This document shows, piece by piece, positions 16,419 to 24,162 of a DNA stretch of 36,948 nucleotides. A model generated the notes under the pieces. That model did not search any database and was not told where the DNA came from. It saw nothing but the letters and a program-made list of their open reading frames with translations. A program made the translations under genes and the position numbers. Within the stretch, counting starts at the first letter, position 1. The number at the start of each line of letters is the position of its first letter. This stretch comes from a virus, in the IMG/VR virus record IMGVR_UViG_3300021478_000078, positions 1 to 36,948 of that record. The stretch is one strand, 5' to 3'.

Positions 16419-16594
16419 CTCAGATACCCCAGAACCCAGAGGAGAAGAATCGCGATCAGGATCACCCCAACGCCGCCGATCCCATAGTGCCCGGCGCCAT
16501 AACCGTAGGGCACCCCGAACCGCGCGCCGCCGCCTAGGCCGCCCAGCAAAACAAGGATCAGGATGACGACGAGAACCAGACCGAGAGTGCTCAT
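16415..16594 (-). CDS. small hydrophobic DUF3309-like protein (59 aa), lysis cassette
   Basis: Reading back from the ATG at 16594 gives an uninterrupted 59-aa protein. It starts MSTLGLVLVVILILVLLGG and has a Gly/Tyr centre (RFGVPYGYGAGHYG) and a second hydrophobic stretch (VILIAILLLWVLGYL). Two hydrophobic segments around a Gly-rich loop are the hallmark of DUF3309, a tiny family frequent in Rhizobiales genomes. It overlaps the holin stop as ATGA and the adaptor start as GTGA, so it fills the 170 bases between them exactly. A second holin, antiholin or other lysis helper is plausible from the position, but no function is established. Confidence 0.8.
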   Translation of the reverse strand: MSTLGLVLVVILILVLLGGLGGGARFGVPYGYGAGHYGIGGVGVILIAILLLWVLGYLR

Positions 16595-16896
16595 TGATCC
16601 TTCTTCCTACCCAGCCAATGCGCGATCACCGCGCCAAACGCCGCCGTTAATCCCCCAACCGCGCCTGAAGTGATCTCATCGTTGGGCACCGTGAAAAACA
16701 AGCAGAACGTGATCACTCCGATCATCGCGATCACCACCAGAAGCGAAATCGTCAGAACGCCTGCAGTCGGATCGAACTTGCCCGCTACGAACAAAAGGCA
16801 CGTCGTAAACAAGATGCCGAACGCCAGCCCGGTCGCGCCGGGATAGTCGAACAGCTTCACCGTAGGCGGCGGAACGACGAGTTCGCTCGGGCTCAT
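16591..16896 (-). CDS. putative holin (101 aa)
   Basis: Two clear membrane segments (residues about 21-39, LAFGILFTTCLLFVAG; and 47-69, VLTISLLVVIAMIGVITFCL) and a weaker third (76-95) are followed by a short basic tail (GRKKDQ). This is class I/II holin architecture. It lies directly after the GH19 endolysin gene with an ATGA overlap. It would form the inner-membrane lesions that free the endolysin. No holin family is certain from sequence alone, so the call rests on topology and position. Confidence 0.7.
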   Translation of the reverse strand: MSPSELVVPPPTVKLFDYPGATGLAFGILFTTCLLFVAGKFDPTAGVLTISLLVVIAMIGVITFCLFFTVPNDEITSGAVGGLTAAFGAVIAHWLGRKKDQ

Positions 16897-17576
16897 GCGG
16901 CATCGGGCGGTTTGGGCATGTGCGGCCCCTTCGGCAGATCGGGCAAAGACGGTAGCCCACCCGTCGCCTCGACGGTTTCGGCTGGAACCTGTTTCAGCGC
17001 CGCCTTGAAGGACCAGTAATATCCTGCGATCTGTTGGGCGCAGTCGGTGCCATTGACGATCCGGCGAGCGTTGACCGGATCCTCAATCCCCTTCGATTTC
17101 GAGAGATATTTCGGCAAGCCGACGCCGGTGAACCAGCCGTAGACCATGCCGTCGTACAGGATCAGCGCCGACGTCTGAGGGTCGAGCATGTTCGACGCCT
17201 CTGGATAGATGTTGGCGTCGACATCGTAGCGATTCTTGAGGTTCGTCTGGCCGGTTTGGTAGTTTGTGTCCCAGGTCAACTGGACGTGGCCGCGGCCGTA
17301 GTAGCACTGGTTGTACGGTCCAGTCGGCTGGCCGTAGCTCTTGCCCTGACCGCGGCCGTATTCCTCGATTGGCTGCATGGTCTGCGCCGTCTCGTGGTAG
17401 GTCGTGGCGAGGCAATAGGCGAGCCACATGGTGCCGTCGTTGGGATTGTTGGCCTCGAAGCCCCACTCCCAGACCGCCAACAAATAATTCATCCCGTCGA
17501 CCTGGGATTGCGTCAGCGTGCCGCGAAACAGGCTGGCGCGCACGTTGTCGTAGAAGAATTTTCGGTCGTAAGGCAT
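16893..17576 (-). CDS. endolysin, glycoside hydrolase family 19-like (227 aa)
   Basis: A peptidoglycan-cleaving endolysin of the chitinase-like GH19 fold. The core ATTYHETAQTMQPIEEYG carries the HE pair (candidate catalytic Glu62), and CYYGRGHVQLTWDTNY at 91-106 is the conserved substrate-cleft segment. A Pro-rich tail (LPSLPDLPKGPHMPKPPD) ends the protein. There is no signal peptide, so holin-dependent export is expected. The ATG at 17576 overlaps the preceding TGA by one base; the 18 codons upstream in the same frame lie within the previous gene and are not needed. Confidence 0.9.
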   Translation of the reverse strand: MPYDRKFFYDNVRASLFRGTLTQSQVDGMNYLLAVWEWGFEANNPNDGTMWLAYCLATTYHETAQTMQPIEEYGRGQGKSYGQPTGPYNQCYYGRGHVQLTWDTNYQTGQTNLKNRYDVDANIYPEASNMLDPQTSALILYDGMVYGWFTGVGLPKYLSKSKGIEDPVNARRIVNGTDCAQQIAGYYWSFKAALKQVPAETVEATGGLPSLPDLPKGPHMPKPPDAA

Positions 17577-17872
17577 CAGATTGACCCCTTCCAGATCCGC
17601 CACGGGTTCGCCTCGATCGTATTCCACCAACGATCGAAAGCATCCGGATCGTCATAGATTCCGCGGCGGATCAGATCCTCGACGACGATCATCGGCAAGC
17701 GGCCGAGGAGCTTATTGTCGCCGCTGTTCGGCATGATCTCGCGATCGCGAGCAATCGAGTCGAGAACAGGCTCGACGTCCATTTGAGTGTGGATGACGAA
17801 CCCGTCGCCATCCGCAATCGTCGAGCGCGCAACGCCGTCGCGCGCCAGATATCGACGTCGAGCCTCTCCCAT
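17576..17872 (-). CDS. hypothetical protein between capsid and endolysin genes (98 aa)
   Basis: The family is not recognised. It starts MGEARRRYLARDGVARS, a basic N-terminus. A helical middle follows, and the Trp-rich end is DAFDRWWNTIEANPWRIW. No signal or membrane segment is seen. It is coupled to the endolysin by TGATG and lies 15 bases after the capsid gene. A minor head or assembly role is possible from location. Confidence 0.65.
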   Translation of the reverse strand: MGEARRRYLARDGVARSTIADGDGFVIHTQMDVEPVLDSIARDREIMPNSGDNKLLGRLPMIVVEDLIRRGIYDDPDAFDRWWNTIEANPWRIWKGSI

Positions 17873-17887
17873 CGGAACCGCCCTTAA

Positions 17888-18904
17888 TTACGCAGTGATT
17901 CCGTTAAAAAGAATATGGGCGAGACTGTTTCTCATCTCGACGCCCCATTCGACGACGATCATCCGGCTTTCGGCGTCACCGATGCGCGCCATCAGGTACT
18001 GGCGGAACGACCTGAAAAATGCGACCGCCGCATAATCCGGATCGATAAGTAGTCCGACGTCTGGCGGGATCCAGCGCGAAGGAATGCACTTCACGCGCCC
18101 GAAATCCGTAGCGATAACATCCACTGTCGATACGACTTCCGTCTTGCCAACCAAGACTTGCGTAGTAGAACGGCCGACGAATGTTGAGACAGTACGCTTA
18201 GGCCCTGGCGGAACTACCCAGAGTGTCGGGCTCGCCCCATTTGTATACGCTTTCTGCATGGCGTCACCCAACATTTGTTCTGTCAGTTGGATGGCGGTAG
18301 GCGCGGGGAAGACCGTGTAAGCGGTCGTCGGCAAGCCGGTCGTCGAGGTGCCAGGCGCGATCGAGCCGGCCGGCGCGTTGGTCTTGTCCGTGGCGCGGCC
18401 TAGCCAATGCGAGAAGCCCTCAGTCACGCGGGCGACAGGCGTAGCGGCGTCGTTGCCGTCGATCCGCGGCTGGCGAGAGCACAAAGCAACTTCGATGTCC
18501 GACTTCAATACTTTCGAAGTCATAGCCATCTGGTGCGCCATTTCGCTGCCCTTGCCGGCGGCGTCACTTTCCTCTTGCGAGCCAGACACAGTAGCGTCCC
18601 GCTCGCTAATCTGTGTGACATTGTTTTGACGAATCGTCGGTTGTGCCGGCTTATTGACGAGTTGAAACCCTTCCACCTGTGCATTTGCCGCCGGATCCAT
18701 CGCGCCAGTGCCTGGCACAACAGACGGAGCAACGAGAGGTAGAAATTCGGTCTGCCAGTCAAAAAGCCGGTTCTTTACGTTACGTCTGCGTATAGCGGAC
18801 ATAACTGGAGTATCGAACGGGTCGATATTGTATATAGCGTTGCTGAGGTCTTCTCTATTACCTACCGCTTGGTAAGTAGTAAAGGCGTTCGTTACTTTCG
18901 CCAT
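17888..18904 (-). CDS. major capsid protein, SU10/DUF5309-like (338 aa)
   Basis: The N-terminus MAKVTNAFTTYQAVGNREDL...YNIDPFDTPVMSAIRR is the signature of DUF5309/SU10-type HK97-fold capsid proteins, including the N-I-x-P-x-D-T-P motif at about 26-33. Later segments (DWQTEFLP, ISERDATVSGSQEESDAAGKGSE, PTLWVVPPGPKRTVSTFVGR, DVGLLIDPDYAAVAFFRSF) follow the order of that family, and the length fits. There is no pro-domain, so a separate scaffold is used; it is encoded next. Ordinary strong late gene with ATG at 18904. Confidence 0.9.
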   Translation of the reverse strand: MAKVTNAFTTYQAVGNREDLSNAIYNIDPFDTPVMSAIRRRNVKNRLFDWQTEFLPLVAPSVVPGTGAMDPAANAQVEGFQLVNKPAQPTIRQNNVTQISERDATVSGSQEESDAAGKGSEMAHQMAMTSKVLKSDIEVALCSRQPRIDGNDAATPVARVTEGFSHWLGRATDKTNAPAGSIAPGTSTTGLPTTAYTVFPAPTAIQLTEQMLGDAMQKAYTNGASPTLWVVPPGPKRTVSTFVGRSTTQVLVGKTEVVSTVDVIATDFGRVKCIPSRWIPPDVGLLIDPDYAAVAFFRSFRQYLMARIGDAESRMIVVEWGVEMRNSLAHILFNGITA

Positions 18905-18922
18905 TGGGTTTTATTCTCCGGA

Positions 18923-20146
18923 TCATCTGAGAAACCTTTGGAAAAAGTTGGTCGCGTCTTCCATACGGCCGGTTCGCGCCAACTGCTTCTGGGCTTCATC
19001 GATGTTCCGACGTCCAGCATTCCCAATGGGCGTAGCGGACCCGGGTACCAATGACTTGCCTCGACCTGGGAGAGCCGCTTGGGGTCTTACCGCCATCCCA
19101 CGATCGTAGAGCCATGCTTTGAAGAGGACGTTCAACATCCTCTTGTCATAGACTCCAGCCACCTCTACTTCGTTAAAGCCTTCCGCGAGCGCGGTTTGCC
19201 GCATCCCACCGATGACTCTCTGTAGAGATGGCTCATCCTTGATGAGCTTTTTGTGCTCCTCAACGAATTGTGTGAATTGTTCTACTGCGTATTTCGCAGA
19301 CGCGCGATCGTGCTCTTCGCGCGCGTTGTTGATCGCCCAGGCGCGATGCTGCCTGATCTGATGCAGCTTGGTGTAAAGGGCTTGAAATTCCTTCTGCTTG
19401 CGCCTGGCCGACAGAGGATCCTTGGCGTATTCGACGTCCCAATCCGGCTCGGCCGGCGAGAGCGCCTGGATGTCCTGATCGAGATAGGTGAGCCCATTGA
19501 TGTAGAGATCGCGCAATTGGCCGACGCGCTGATTCTCCAGGTCGACCGCTTGCTTGTGCTCGTTGACCTTGTTGAGCCGGCTATGGAACGTCGCGGTGCG
19601 AATGTAGCCGTCGCGAAGCTCGCCTAACGAGACGGTCTGAGGCGTCCCATCGACGGTGATTTCGAACTGGGAATTTTCGAGGTCGAGGTCGTCACCCTCT
19701 TCATCGCCGGCGGCGTCGGCTTCGAGGTCTTGCAGCTCATCATCGGCTCTTGCGTGTCCATCGTCGGCGGCGGCATCATCGCCGATCTCGGCGTCGGCGC
19801 GACGTCGTTCGCCACTCTGCCTTTCAGCTTCGGTGGGCGCTTGTCGGGCGCGTGATTCATTTTCGCGGTTCGCCCTCTCGTCAAACCTACCATCTGCAAT
19901 CTCCCTTTCCCGCGCGCGGAGACGAGGATCGTCTCCCGCATCGCTGGTGTCGCCCGTCTCCGGATCGCCTTCGACCATCCGGATCTCGAGGAACGGTTCG
20001 GGCTTCTCCGCGACCTGAGCGAAGCGGCCGCCGTCGTCGCGCGCCCTCGTCGCCGGCTGACGCTGAGCCGGCTGTTCGTTGGCGCTCGGCGCGGGATCGA
20101 TCGCGCGCTCGAACGCCGCCGCGGCGCTGTCAATTCCTTCCGGCAT
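18923..20146 (-). CDS. scaffolding protein (407 aa)
   Basis: Typical scaffold composition. A disordered acidic first half (DDELQDLEADAAGDEEGDDLDLE near 135-155) is followed by a small beta motif (FEITVDGTPQTVSLGELRDGYIR) and long coiled-coil helices (about 195-310). A basic C-terminus (IDEAQKQLARTGRMEDATNFF) probably binds the capsid shell from inside. It sits between portal and capsid genes, as scaffolds usually do. ATG at 20146, overlapping the preceding 100-aa gene by 17 bases. Confidence 0.85.
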   Translation of the reverse strand: MPEGIDSAAAAFERAIDPAPSANEQPAQRQPATRARDDGGRFAQVAEKPEPFLEIRMVEGDPETGDTSDAGDDPRLRAREREIADGRFDERANRENESRARQAPTEAERQSGERRRADAEIGDDAAADDGHARADDELQDLEADAAGDEEGDDLDLENSQFEITVDGTPQTVSLGELRDGYIRTATFHSRLNKVNEHKQAVDLENQRVGQLRDLYINGLTYLDQDIQALSPAEPDWDVEYAKDPLSARRKQKEFQALYTKLHQIRQHRAWAINNAREEHDRASAKYAVEQFTQFVEEHKKLIKDEPSLQRVIGGMRQTALAEGFNEVEVAGVYDKRMLNVLFKAWLYDRGMAVRPQAALPGRGKSLVPGSATPIGNAGRRNIDEAQKQLARTGRMEDATNFFQRFLR

Positions 20147-20432
20147 TTCCCTGCCTATTCCGCGCCATGCTGTAGTCGCTGACGAACCGCTTAACCTCGA
20201 GCGGCACGGCGTCGAGCACCTTCAGCTTGGCTAACAAATCGTTCTTCTTGTCGCGCTCAGTCGCGTCGAGGAGCTCGCCGTACCATCGAATGCGAAGGGC
20301 GCGAACCGCGAGCATGAAAATCCCCTTCTCGCTGAGAAGCTCGTTCGCCTCGTCGGCCAGGATCTTCTTCGCCGCGGTGTCGTTCGCCCGGGCGTCGACC
20401 TGAGTCGGGTCGATGTTCGGCAAGCCGGTCAC
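20130..20432 (-). CDS. hypothetical protein between portal and scaffold genes (100 aa)
   Basis: The family is not recognised. It is mostly helical (AAKKILADEANELLSEKGIFMLAVRALRIRWYGELLDATERDKKNDLLAKLKVLDAV) with a basic end. It is encoded from a GTG at 20432 that overlaps the portal stop as GTGA. Small proteins in this slot are often head-assembly helpers, but nothing in the sequence proves that here. Confidence 0.65.
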   Translation of the reverse strand: MTGLPNIDPTQVDARANDTAAKKILADEANELLSEKGIFMLAVRALRIRWYGELLDATERDKKNDLLAKLKVLDAVPLEVKRFVSDYSMARNRQGNAGRN

Positions 20433-22918
20433 CCGTCACCTCCACCAGGCTGTTGAGCCGCCGCGGACGCCTGAGTTTCCGCAACCGCCTGGTCGCTGGC
20501 GTTCTGCATACCCTGCGTGTGCACGTCGATGGCGCCGTCGTGCGCCGTCTTGAAGATGTCCGCCGCCATCTTGCCGAGCGCCTGGACATGCTGAGCGTGG
20601 ATCTGATCGGCCTGGAGGTTGAGCTTCGCCTGGTCGTTCAGCGTCTTCTCGCGCAATTGCTGCAGCGCGAGCTCGTGATCCTGGTCTTGCGCGGCTTTCC
20701 GGAGGTTCTGATCGCCAAGCGCCGCCGCGGCGTCGGCTTTAACTTTTTGATATTGTGCTTGGGCGGCCAAGGCCATCGGATCGGGCTCTTTCGGCGCCGC
20801 GAGCATCGCTTGCATCTGTTGCGGCGTCGGCATTTTGAAATATCTGCCGACGTTTTTGATATTGGCGATCGCCAGCATGTCAGTTTCGACATTCATCATT
20901 TCGGGGAGCCCGCACACGGGATTGTTGAGGCCCATTTGCGCGACGATCGTCTGTTGATCTTGCTTGATTTGCTGCAGTGTCATCAGGCGGACAGTGTCAC
21001 TGCCTTTGCCGAGGGTTGGGTTGACTTCTACGGACATCGAAGCGTCGAACGTCGAGGTGTCGTAATCCACCCACTTGCCGTTGATCTTGAGAGTCCGTTG
21101 CTGACTAGGATTCTCCACCACCTCGTTGAACAGGCCGCTGAACAGATCCTTGAAACCCGTCTCAGCGAGCACTCTCGCGACAAGCTCCGTGCGCTCTTGC
21201 TGCCCGTTTATGATCGCCTCGACTCCGACCATCGTAGAGCTTTGAAGTGCTTTAGGATCGAGGCCCTTTGCCGCATCACTCAAGCCAGTACGCCGCTGGA
21301 GCACATCGTTCAGAAATTCGATGACTGGCAACGCCGCCTGACCAAGAAACGGGATGTTGTTGAAAGCAACCGCGTTGTTGACGTCGCCTCGCGTCCGGAT
21401 GACCGCGCCTAGATCGTCGTTCAATGCGTCGTCGACAGTGGTAGTGAGCTCGTTAATGACGGTCTTAGGATTAAGGCTTTCCGCGGCGCTATCGAGGATG
21501 GCGCGGCTCAGGTTCGTCTTGATCCGCTGAATGTCCATCACCAGATCGGCAATCGAATCTCCGACGATCGTGTGGCTGATCGGATCGACCGAAAACAGGG
21601 CGAATTTGATTCGGTTGGCCGGGTCGTCCGAGATCAGCGTGGCGTTCTCGCCCATCGTGATGACGTGGCGAAGTTCGGGGAAACCGTCGCCGTCCTGATC
21701 GGCCTTGATGTACCATTCGCCGTATTTCACGCCGTCGCCCACCCGCGTCGACATGATCCGGCCGGGATTGCGCAATTGCGGCTCGGTCGTGAACTCCGCG
21801 ATCGACTGCGACTGCACGTAGTCGAGGAGCATCTCGCGGTCGTAGCCCATCGCGGTGAGCTCATCGATCGGCACCACGCGCTCGTGGCCGACGATCCGGC
21901 TTTCACGGAAAGTTCTCGCATAACGGTCGAGCCGCATTTCTTCCGGCGGCACGCCGCACACGCGGATCAGCGGTTTCGCAACCTCGTACTGGAAAACAAC
22001 GTGATCATAGATCGCCACCGGCGGCATTGGCGGCGATTGAGGGGGCGGCGGCGGCCCGGGAGCCGCGCCAGGGCCCATAGGAGCCCCGCTGGCGGCCATT
22101 CCGGGCGGCGGGCCAGGTGGAGGGCCGCCAGGAGTGGGAGGGGCTCCTGGGGGCCCTCCTGGGCCGCCTGGAGCCATTCCTTGCGGAGGAGCGCCAGGAG
22201 GACCGCCCATGCCGGGAATCGCCCCTGGCGGCCCTGGAGGGGGCTGCATCTGGGGCGGCGGCGGCAAAGGATCGCCAACCTCGAGCACTTTCGCGCTCGG
22301 ATCTTCCGTAAGGATCTGTTGAATTTGCTGCGCGGTGATATGCGTGAACTCCTTGCGTCGGAGCTCCTTGCGCGTGTCGGTCCACCATTTGACGTAGCCC
22401 GTTTTCACGGTCATTGCGTCTTTGAACGCGCCGTAAAGTATTAAAAAGCCGCTATTGTCATTCCAGAAAGTATAGTTAACAAAATTCGTCGCCTGTTCCG
22501 CCATATCGCTGTCTTCGGCGGTGCGCGGCACAAGCTCGATCGGGCTCTCCGACGCGCCAAATAGCCTGATCAGGCTCGGCAGCATCAGCATAATCGCGTC
22601 CCGAACGTCGGTTGAGACGAAACTCGACCGATTTGCGACGTCCTGGGGTTGATTTGAGTACTGGTTGTACGTGGCGTCCCTATCTTGGATCAACGTCGTG
22701 TCTGACCACGGATTGTCGTCCGGATAGAGCGTCGGCAGTAAACCGTAATAATATTTCTGCGCGTAATCCCGATTCGCCGCGAGAACGGAGCCCTCATAAT
22801 CGCGGGCGTCCTTGATCATCGCATTGAGGAATTGCTCGTAACTGTCGGGATCGCCAGGATCATAGCTCGAAGTGTTTAAATTCGAACTATCCTTGAAGGA
22901 TGCAAAGATCCGTTCCAA
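20429..22918 (-). CDS. portal protein, P22-like, with Pro/Gly-rich insertion (829 aa)
   Basis: This is the dodecameric DNA gate of the capsid. Recognisable portal features include the N-terminal helices, DAIMLMLPSLIRLFGA (wing/clip region), DPISHTIVGDSIADLVMDIQ, NPKTVINELTTTVDDAL, RRTGLSDAAKGLDPKALQSS and a long helical barrel from about 710 to 829 (Gln/Ala-rich coiled coil). At 829 residues it is longer than P22 gp1 (725 aa). Residues about 217-300 are an almost pure Pro/Gly/Ala/Met insertion before VAIYDHVVFQY. The start is TTG at 22918; GGGGGATGGGG lies upstream at a long distance, so the first residues are uncertain. Confidence 0.85.
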   Translation of the reverse strand: MERIFASFKDSSNLNTSSYDPGDPDSYEQFLNAMIKDARDYEGSVLAANRDYAQKYYYGLLPTLYPDDNPWSDTTLIQDRDATYNQYSNQPQDVANRSSFVSTDVRDAIMLMLPSLIRLFGASESPIELVPRTAEDSDMAEQATNFVNYTFWNDNSGFLILYGAFKDAMTVKTGYVKWWTDTRKELRRKEFTHITAQQIQQILTEDPSAKVLEVGDPLPPPPQMQPPPGPPGAIPGMGGPPGAPPQGMAPGGPGGPPGAPPTPGGPPPGPPPGMAASGAPMGPGAAPGPPPPPQSPPMPPVAIYDHVVFQYEVAKPLIRVCGVPPEEMRLDRYARTFRESRIVGHERVVPIDELTAMGYDREMLLDYVQSQSIAEFTTEPQLRNPGRIMSTRVGDGVKYGEWYIKADQDGDGFPELRHVITMGENATLISDDPANRIKFALFSVDPISHTIVGDSIADLVMDIQRIKTNLSRAILDSAAESLNPKTVINELTTTVDDALNDDLGAVIRTRGDVNNAVAFNNIPFLGQAALPVIEFLNDVLQRRTGLSDAAKGLDPKALQSSTMVGVEAIINGQQERTELVARVLAETGFKDLFSGLFNEVVENPSQQRTLKINGKWVDYDTSTFDASMSVEVNPTLGKGSDTVRLMTLQQIKQDQQTIVAQMGLNNPVCGLPEMMNVETDMLAIANIKNVGRYFKMPTPQQMQAMLAAPKEPDPMALAAQAQYQKVKADAAAALGDQNLRKAAQDQDHELALQQLREKTLNDQAKLNLQADQIHAQHVQALGKMAADIFKTAHDGAIDVHTQGMQNASDQAVAETQASAAAQQPGGGDG
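22019..22270 (-). repeat. Pro/Gly-coding low-complexity tract inside the portal gene
   Basis: GC-rich degenerate repeats encode about 84 residues rich in GGPPGAPP and PPPGPPPG units within the portal frame. The frame stays open throughout, so this is an insertion in the protein and not a break. The tract separates two conserved portal segments and probably forms a flexible or polyproline-like loop on the portal surface. Confidence 0.75.
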
Positions 22919-22945
22919 CGCGCCGGCCCCATCCCCCGCGCGGAT

Positions 22946-23140
22946 TTATCCCTGATCTCCCTGCAAGGTCAAACCAACAGATTTGCACAAGGCGCGTTGC
23001 TTCTCGCGATCGCGCAGCCAGAGCTCCATCGGCGGCCCAACCGGCCCGACGAAGTCAGGATCCGGCCGCCAAAGCGCCTCGAGCTCAGCCTCAGTACGCT
23101 TCGGGCGCGGTTTCCGTGAAGTGCTTGCAGATCGTGGCAT
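22946..23140 (-). CDS. hypothetical basic N-terminus mini-protein (64 aa)
   Basis: The family is not recognised. It starts MPRSASTSRKPRPKRTEAELEALW, a basic Ser/Lys/Arg tail, and continues RPDPDFVGPVGPPMELWLRDREKQRALC. The ATG at 23140 lies inside the next gene upstream, overlapping its end by 50 bases in another frame. Both frames look protein-like, so both are kept. It is 27 bases before the portal start. Confidence 0.5.
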   Translation of the reverse strand: MPRSASTSRKPRPKRTEAELEALWRPDPDFVGPVGPPMELWLRDREKQRALCKSVGLTLQGDQG

Positions 23141-23345
23141 AGCGGGGGATGCGCTGCGTCTCCCGGCCGTGGCTCATCGCCCTGGCCTTGCCGCACACGG
23201 CGCGCGGATCGCCCTGACGCTTGGGCGACCAGAACCAGCATTCGCGGCAAACCTTCTTCGCGCCTGGAATGGCGAAGTCAGCCTGGCCGGGATGGGTCAG
23301 AAGTTGGGCGCTCGTCTCACCCGTGAAATTTTTCGAGCCTAACAT
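23091..23345 (-). CDS. hypothetical Cys-containing small protein (84 aa)
   Basis: Four cysteines and conserved-looking spacing (VCRECWFWSP...VCGKARAM...YATICKHFTE) suggest a zinc-binding mini-fold like those found near terminase and portal genes of many phages. No named family is recognised. It starts ATG at 23345, directly after a perfect hairpin (23359-23402), and overlaps the next ORF by 50 bases. Confidence 0.6.
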   Translation of the reverse strand: MLGSKNFTGETSAQLLTHPGQADFAIPGAKKVCRECWFWSPKRQGDPRAVCGKARAMSHGRETQRIPRYATICKHFTETAPEAY

Positions 23346-23358
23346 CGAAGCCCCGGCA

Positions 23359-23402
23359 GGGATCGGACGTCGCGGCTATTGCGGTAGTCGACGTCCGATC
23401 CC
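23359..23402. terminator. perfect 14-bp hairpin after the PEP-CTERM gene
   Basis: GGGATCGGACGTCG (23359-23372) and its exact complement CGACGTCCGATCCC (23389-23402) enclose a 16-base loop. It lies 22 bases past the end of the PEP-CTERM gene in the direction of late transcription. On the minus strand there is no T-run after it; on the plus strand ATTTTCC follows. It could be a partial terminator, an RNA-stability element or a protein site. Confidence 0.55.
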
Positions 23403-23424
23403 ATTTTCCAGCGGACTTAGGGGG

Positions 23425-24144
23425 TTAAAGCCGCCAGAACGCGCTCTCACGCCGGCGAAAGCCGGCGTAGCCCAGCCCCAAGAACCCCAAGATCATCATC
23501 ACCCAAGTCGATGGCTCAGGGACCGCTTCCATGCCCACCGAATTGCCGATCAACTGCGCTCCCGGCGCGAGCGTGAACACCATCGCTTCGGTCATCGAAA
23601 AGGGCGTGCTATGCATGAACGGGTTGTCGCCCTCGAACGAAAACGCCAGCGGGCCAGCCCCGGCGCTGTCGCTGTCGCTGGTGATCAGGTGTCCCGGCGT
23701 ATTGGTCGAAGTCAGCGCGCCGTCGACGTTCGCCCCGTCAACGAAGAACGCGAACTTCGCCGTCGATGCGCCAACCCCGTTCCACGTCCCAGAAACCGCC
23801 GTCATGATGCAGTTCTCGGTGCCGGGATAGCCGTTGTCGCTGAACGCCATGAACAGCGTCTTGGCGGCGCTCGAATTGTTGGTGATCAGCAAGTTGGAGA
23901 CGTTCAGCGCGTCGCCGTCAGGACTAGGCAGCTTGCTGGATTGGGTGAACGTGCCGAAGACGCTCACCCCATCGAGAATTTGCCGCGCGACGACAAGACC
24001 GTTCGGCAACGGATCAAGATCGCTTGGCCCACCGTCCGCGGCGACGAACGAGTTTCCGTCCACCGACATCGCGAGCCGTAGCTGCGCAAGAGCCGGGTAG
24101 GCGGTCGCGGCCAAAATGGCCGCGCTCAACAGGTATTTATTCAT
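23425..24144 (-). CDS. secreted PEP-CTERM sorting-domain protein (239 aa)
   Basis: The N-terminus MNKYLLSAAILAATAYPALA is a Sec signal peptide with a likely cut after residue 20. The last 32 residues carry VPEPSTW (about 208-214), a Gly/Leu-rich membrane segment (MMILGFLGLGYAG) and an RRR anchor: the complete tripartite PEP-CTERM signal recognised and cleaved by exosortase. The 185-residue ectodomain is Ser/Gly/Asn-rich and beta-like, with a single Cys. Such proteins belong to bacterial surface/EPS systems. Here it sits in the phage late operon, 18 bases after the Pro-rich gene, with a strong GGGGGA ribosome site, and is followed by a hairpin. It is presumably processed by the host exosortase. 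Its function is unknown; a lysogenic-conversion-type or surface-modifying role is inference. Confidence 0.88.
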   Translation of the reverse strand: MNKYLLSAAILAATAYPALAQLRLAMSVDGNSFVAADGGPSDLDPLPNGLVVARQILDGVSVFGTFTQSSKLPSPDGDALNVSNLLITNNSSAAKTLFMAFSDNGYPGTENCIMTAVSGTWNGVGASTAKFAFFVDGANVDGALTSTNTPGHLITSDSDSAGAGPLAFSFEGDNPFMHSTPFSMTEAMVFTLAPGAQLIGNSVGMEAVPEPSTWVMMILGFLGLGYAGFRRRESAFWRL

Positions 24145-24162
24145 CGTTCCCCCTTGCTGGAA

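Noticed and set aside
22019-22270. Repeats in the portal gene as a possible CRISPR array or transposon remnant
   Set aside because: The repeats are degenerate, in frame and protein-coding, with no spacers or terminal repeats.
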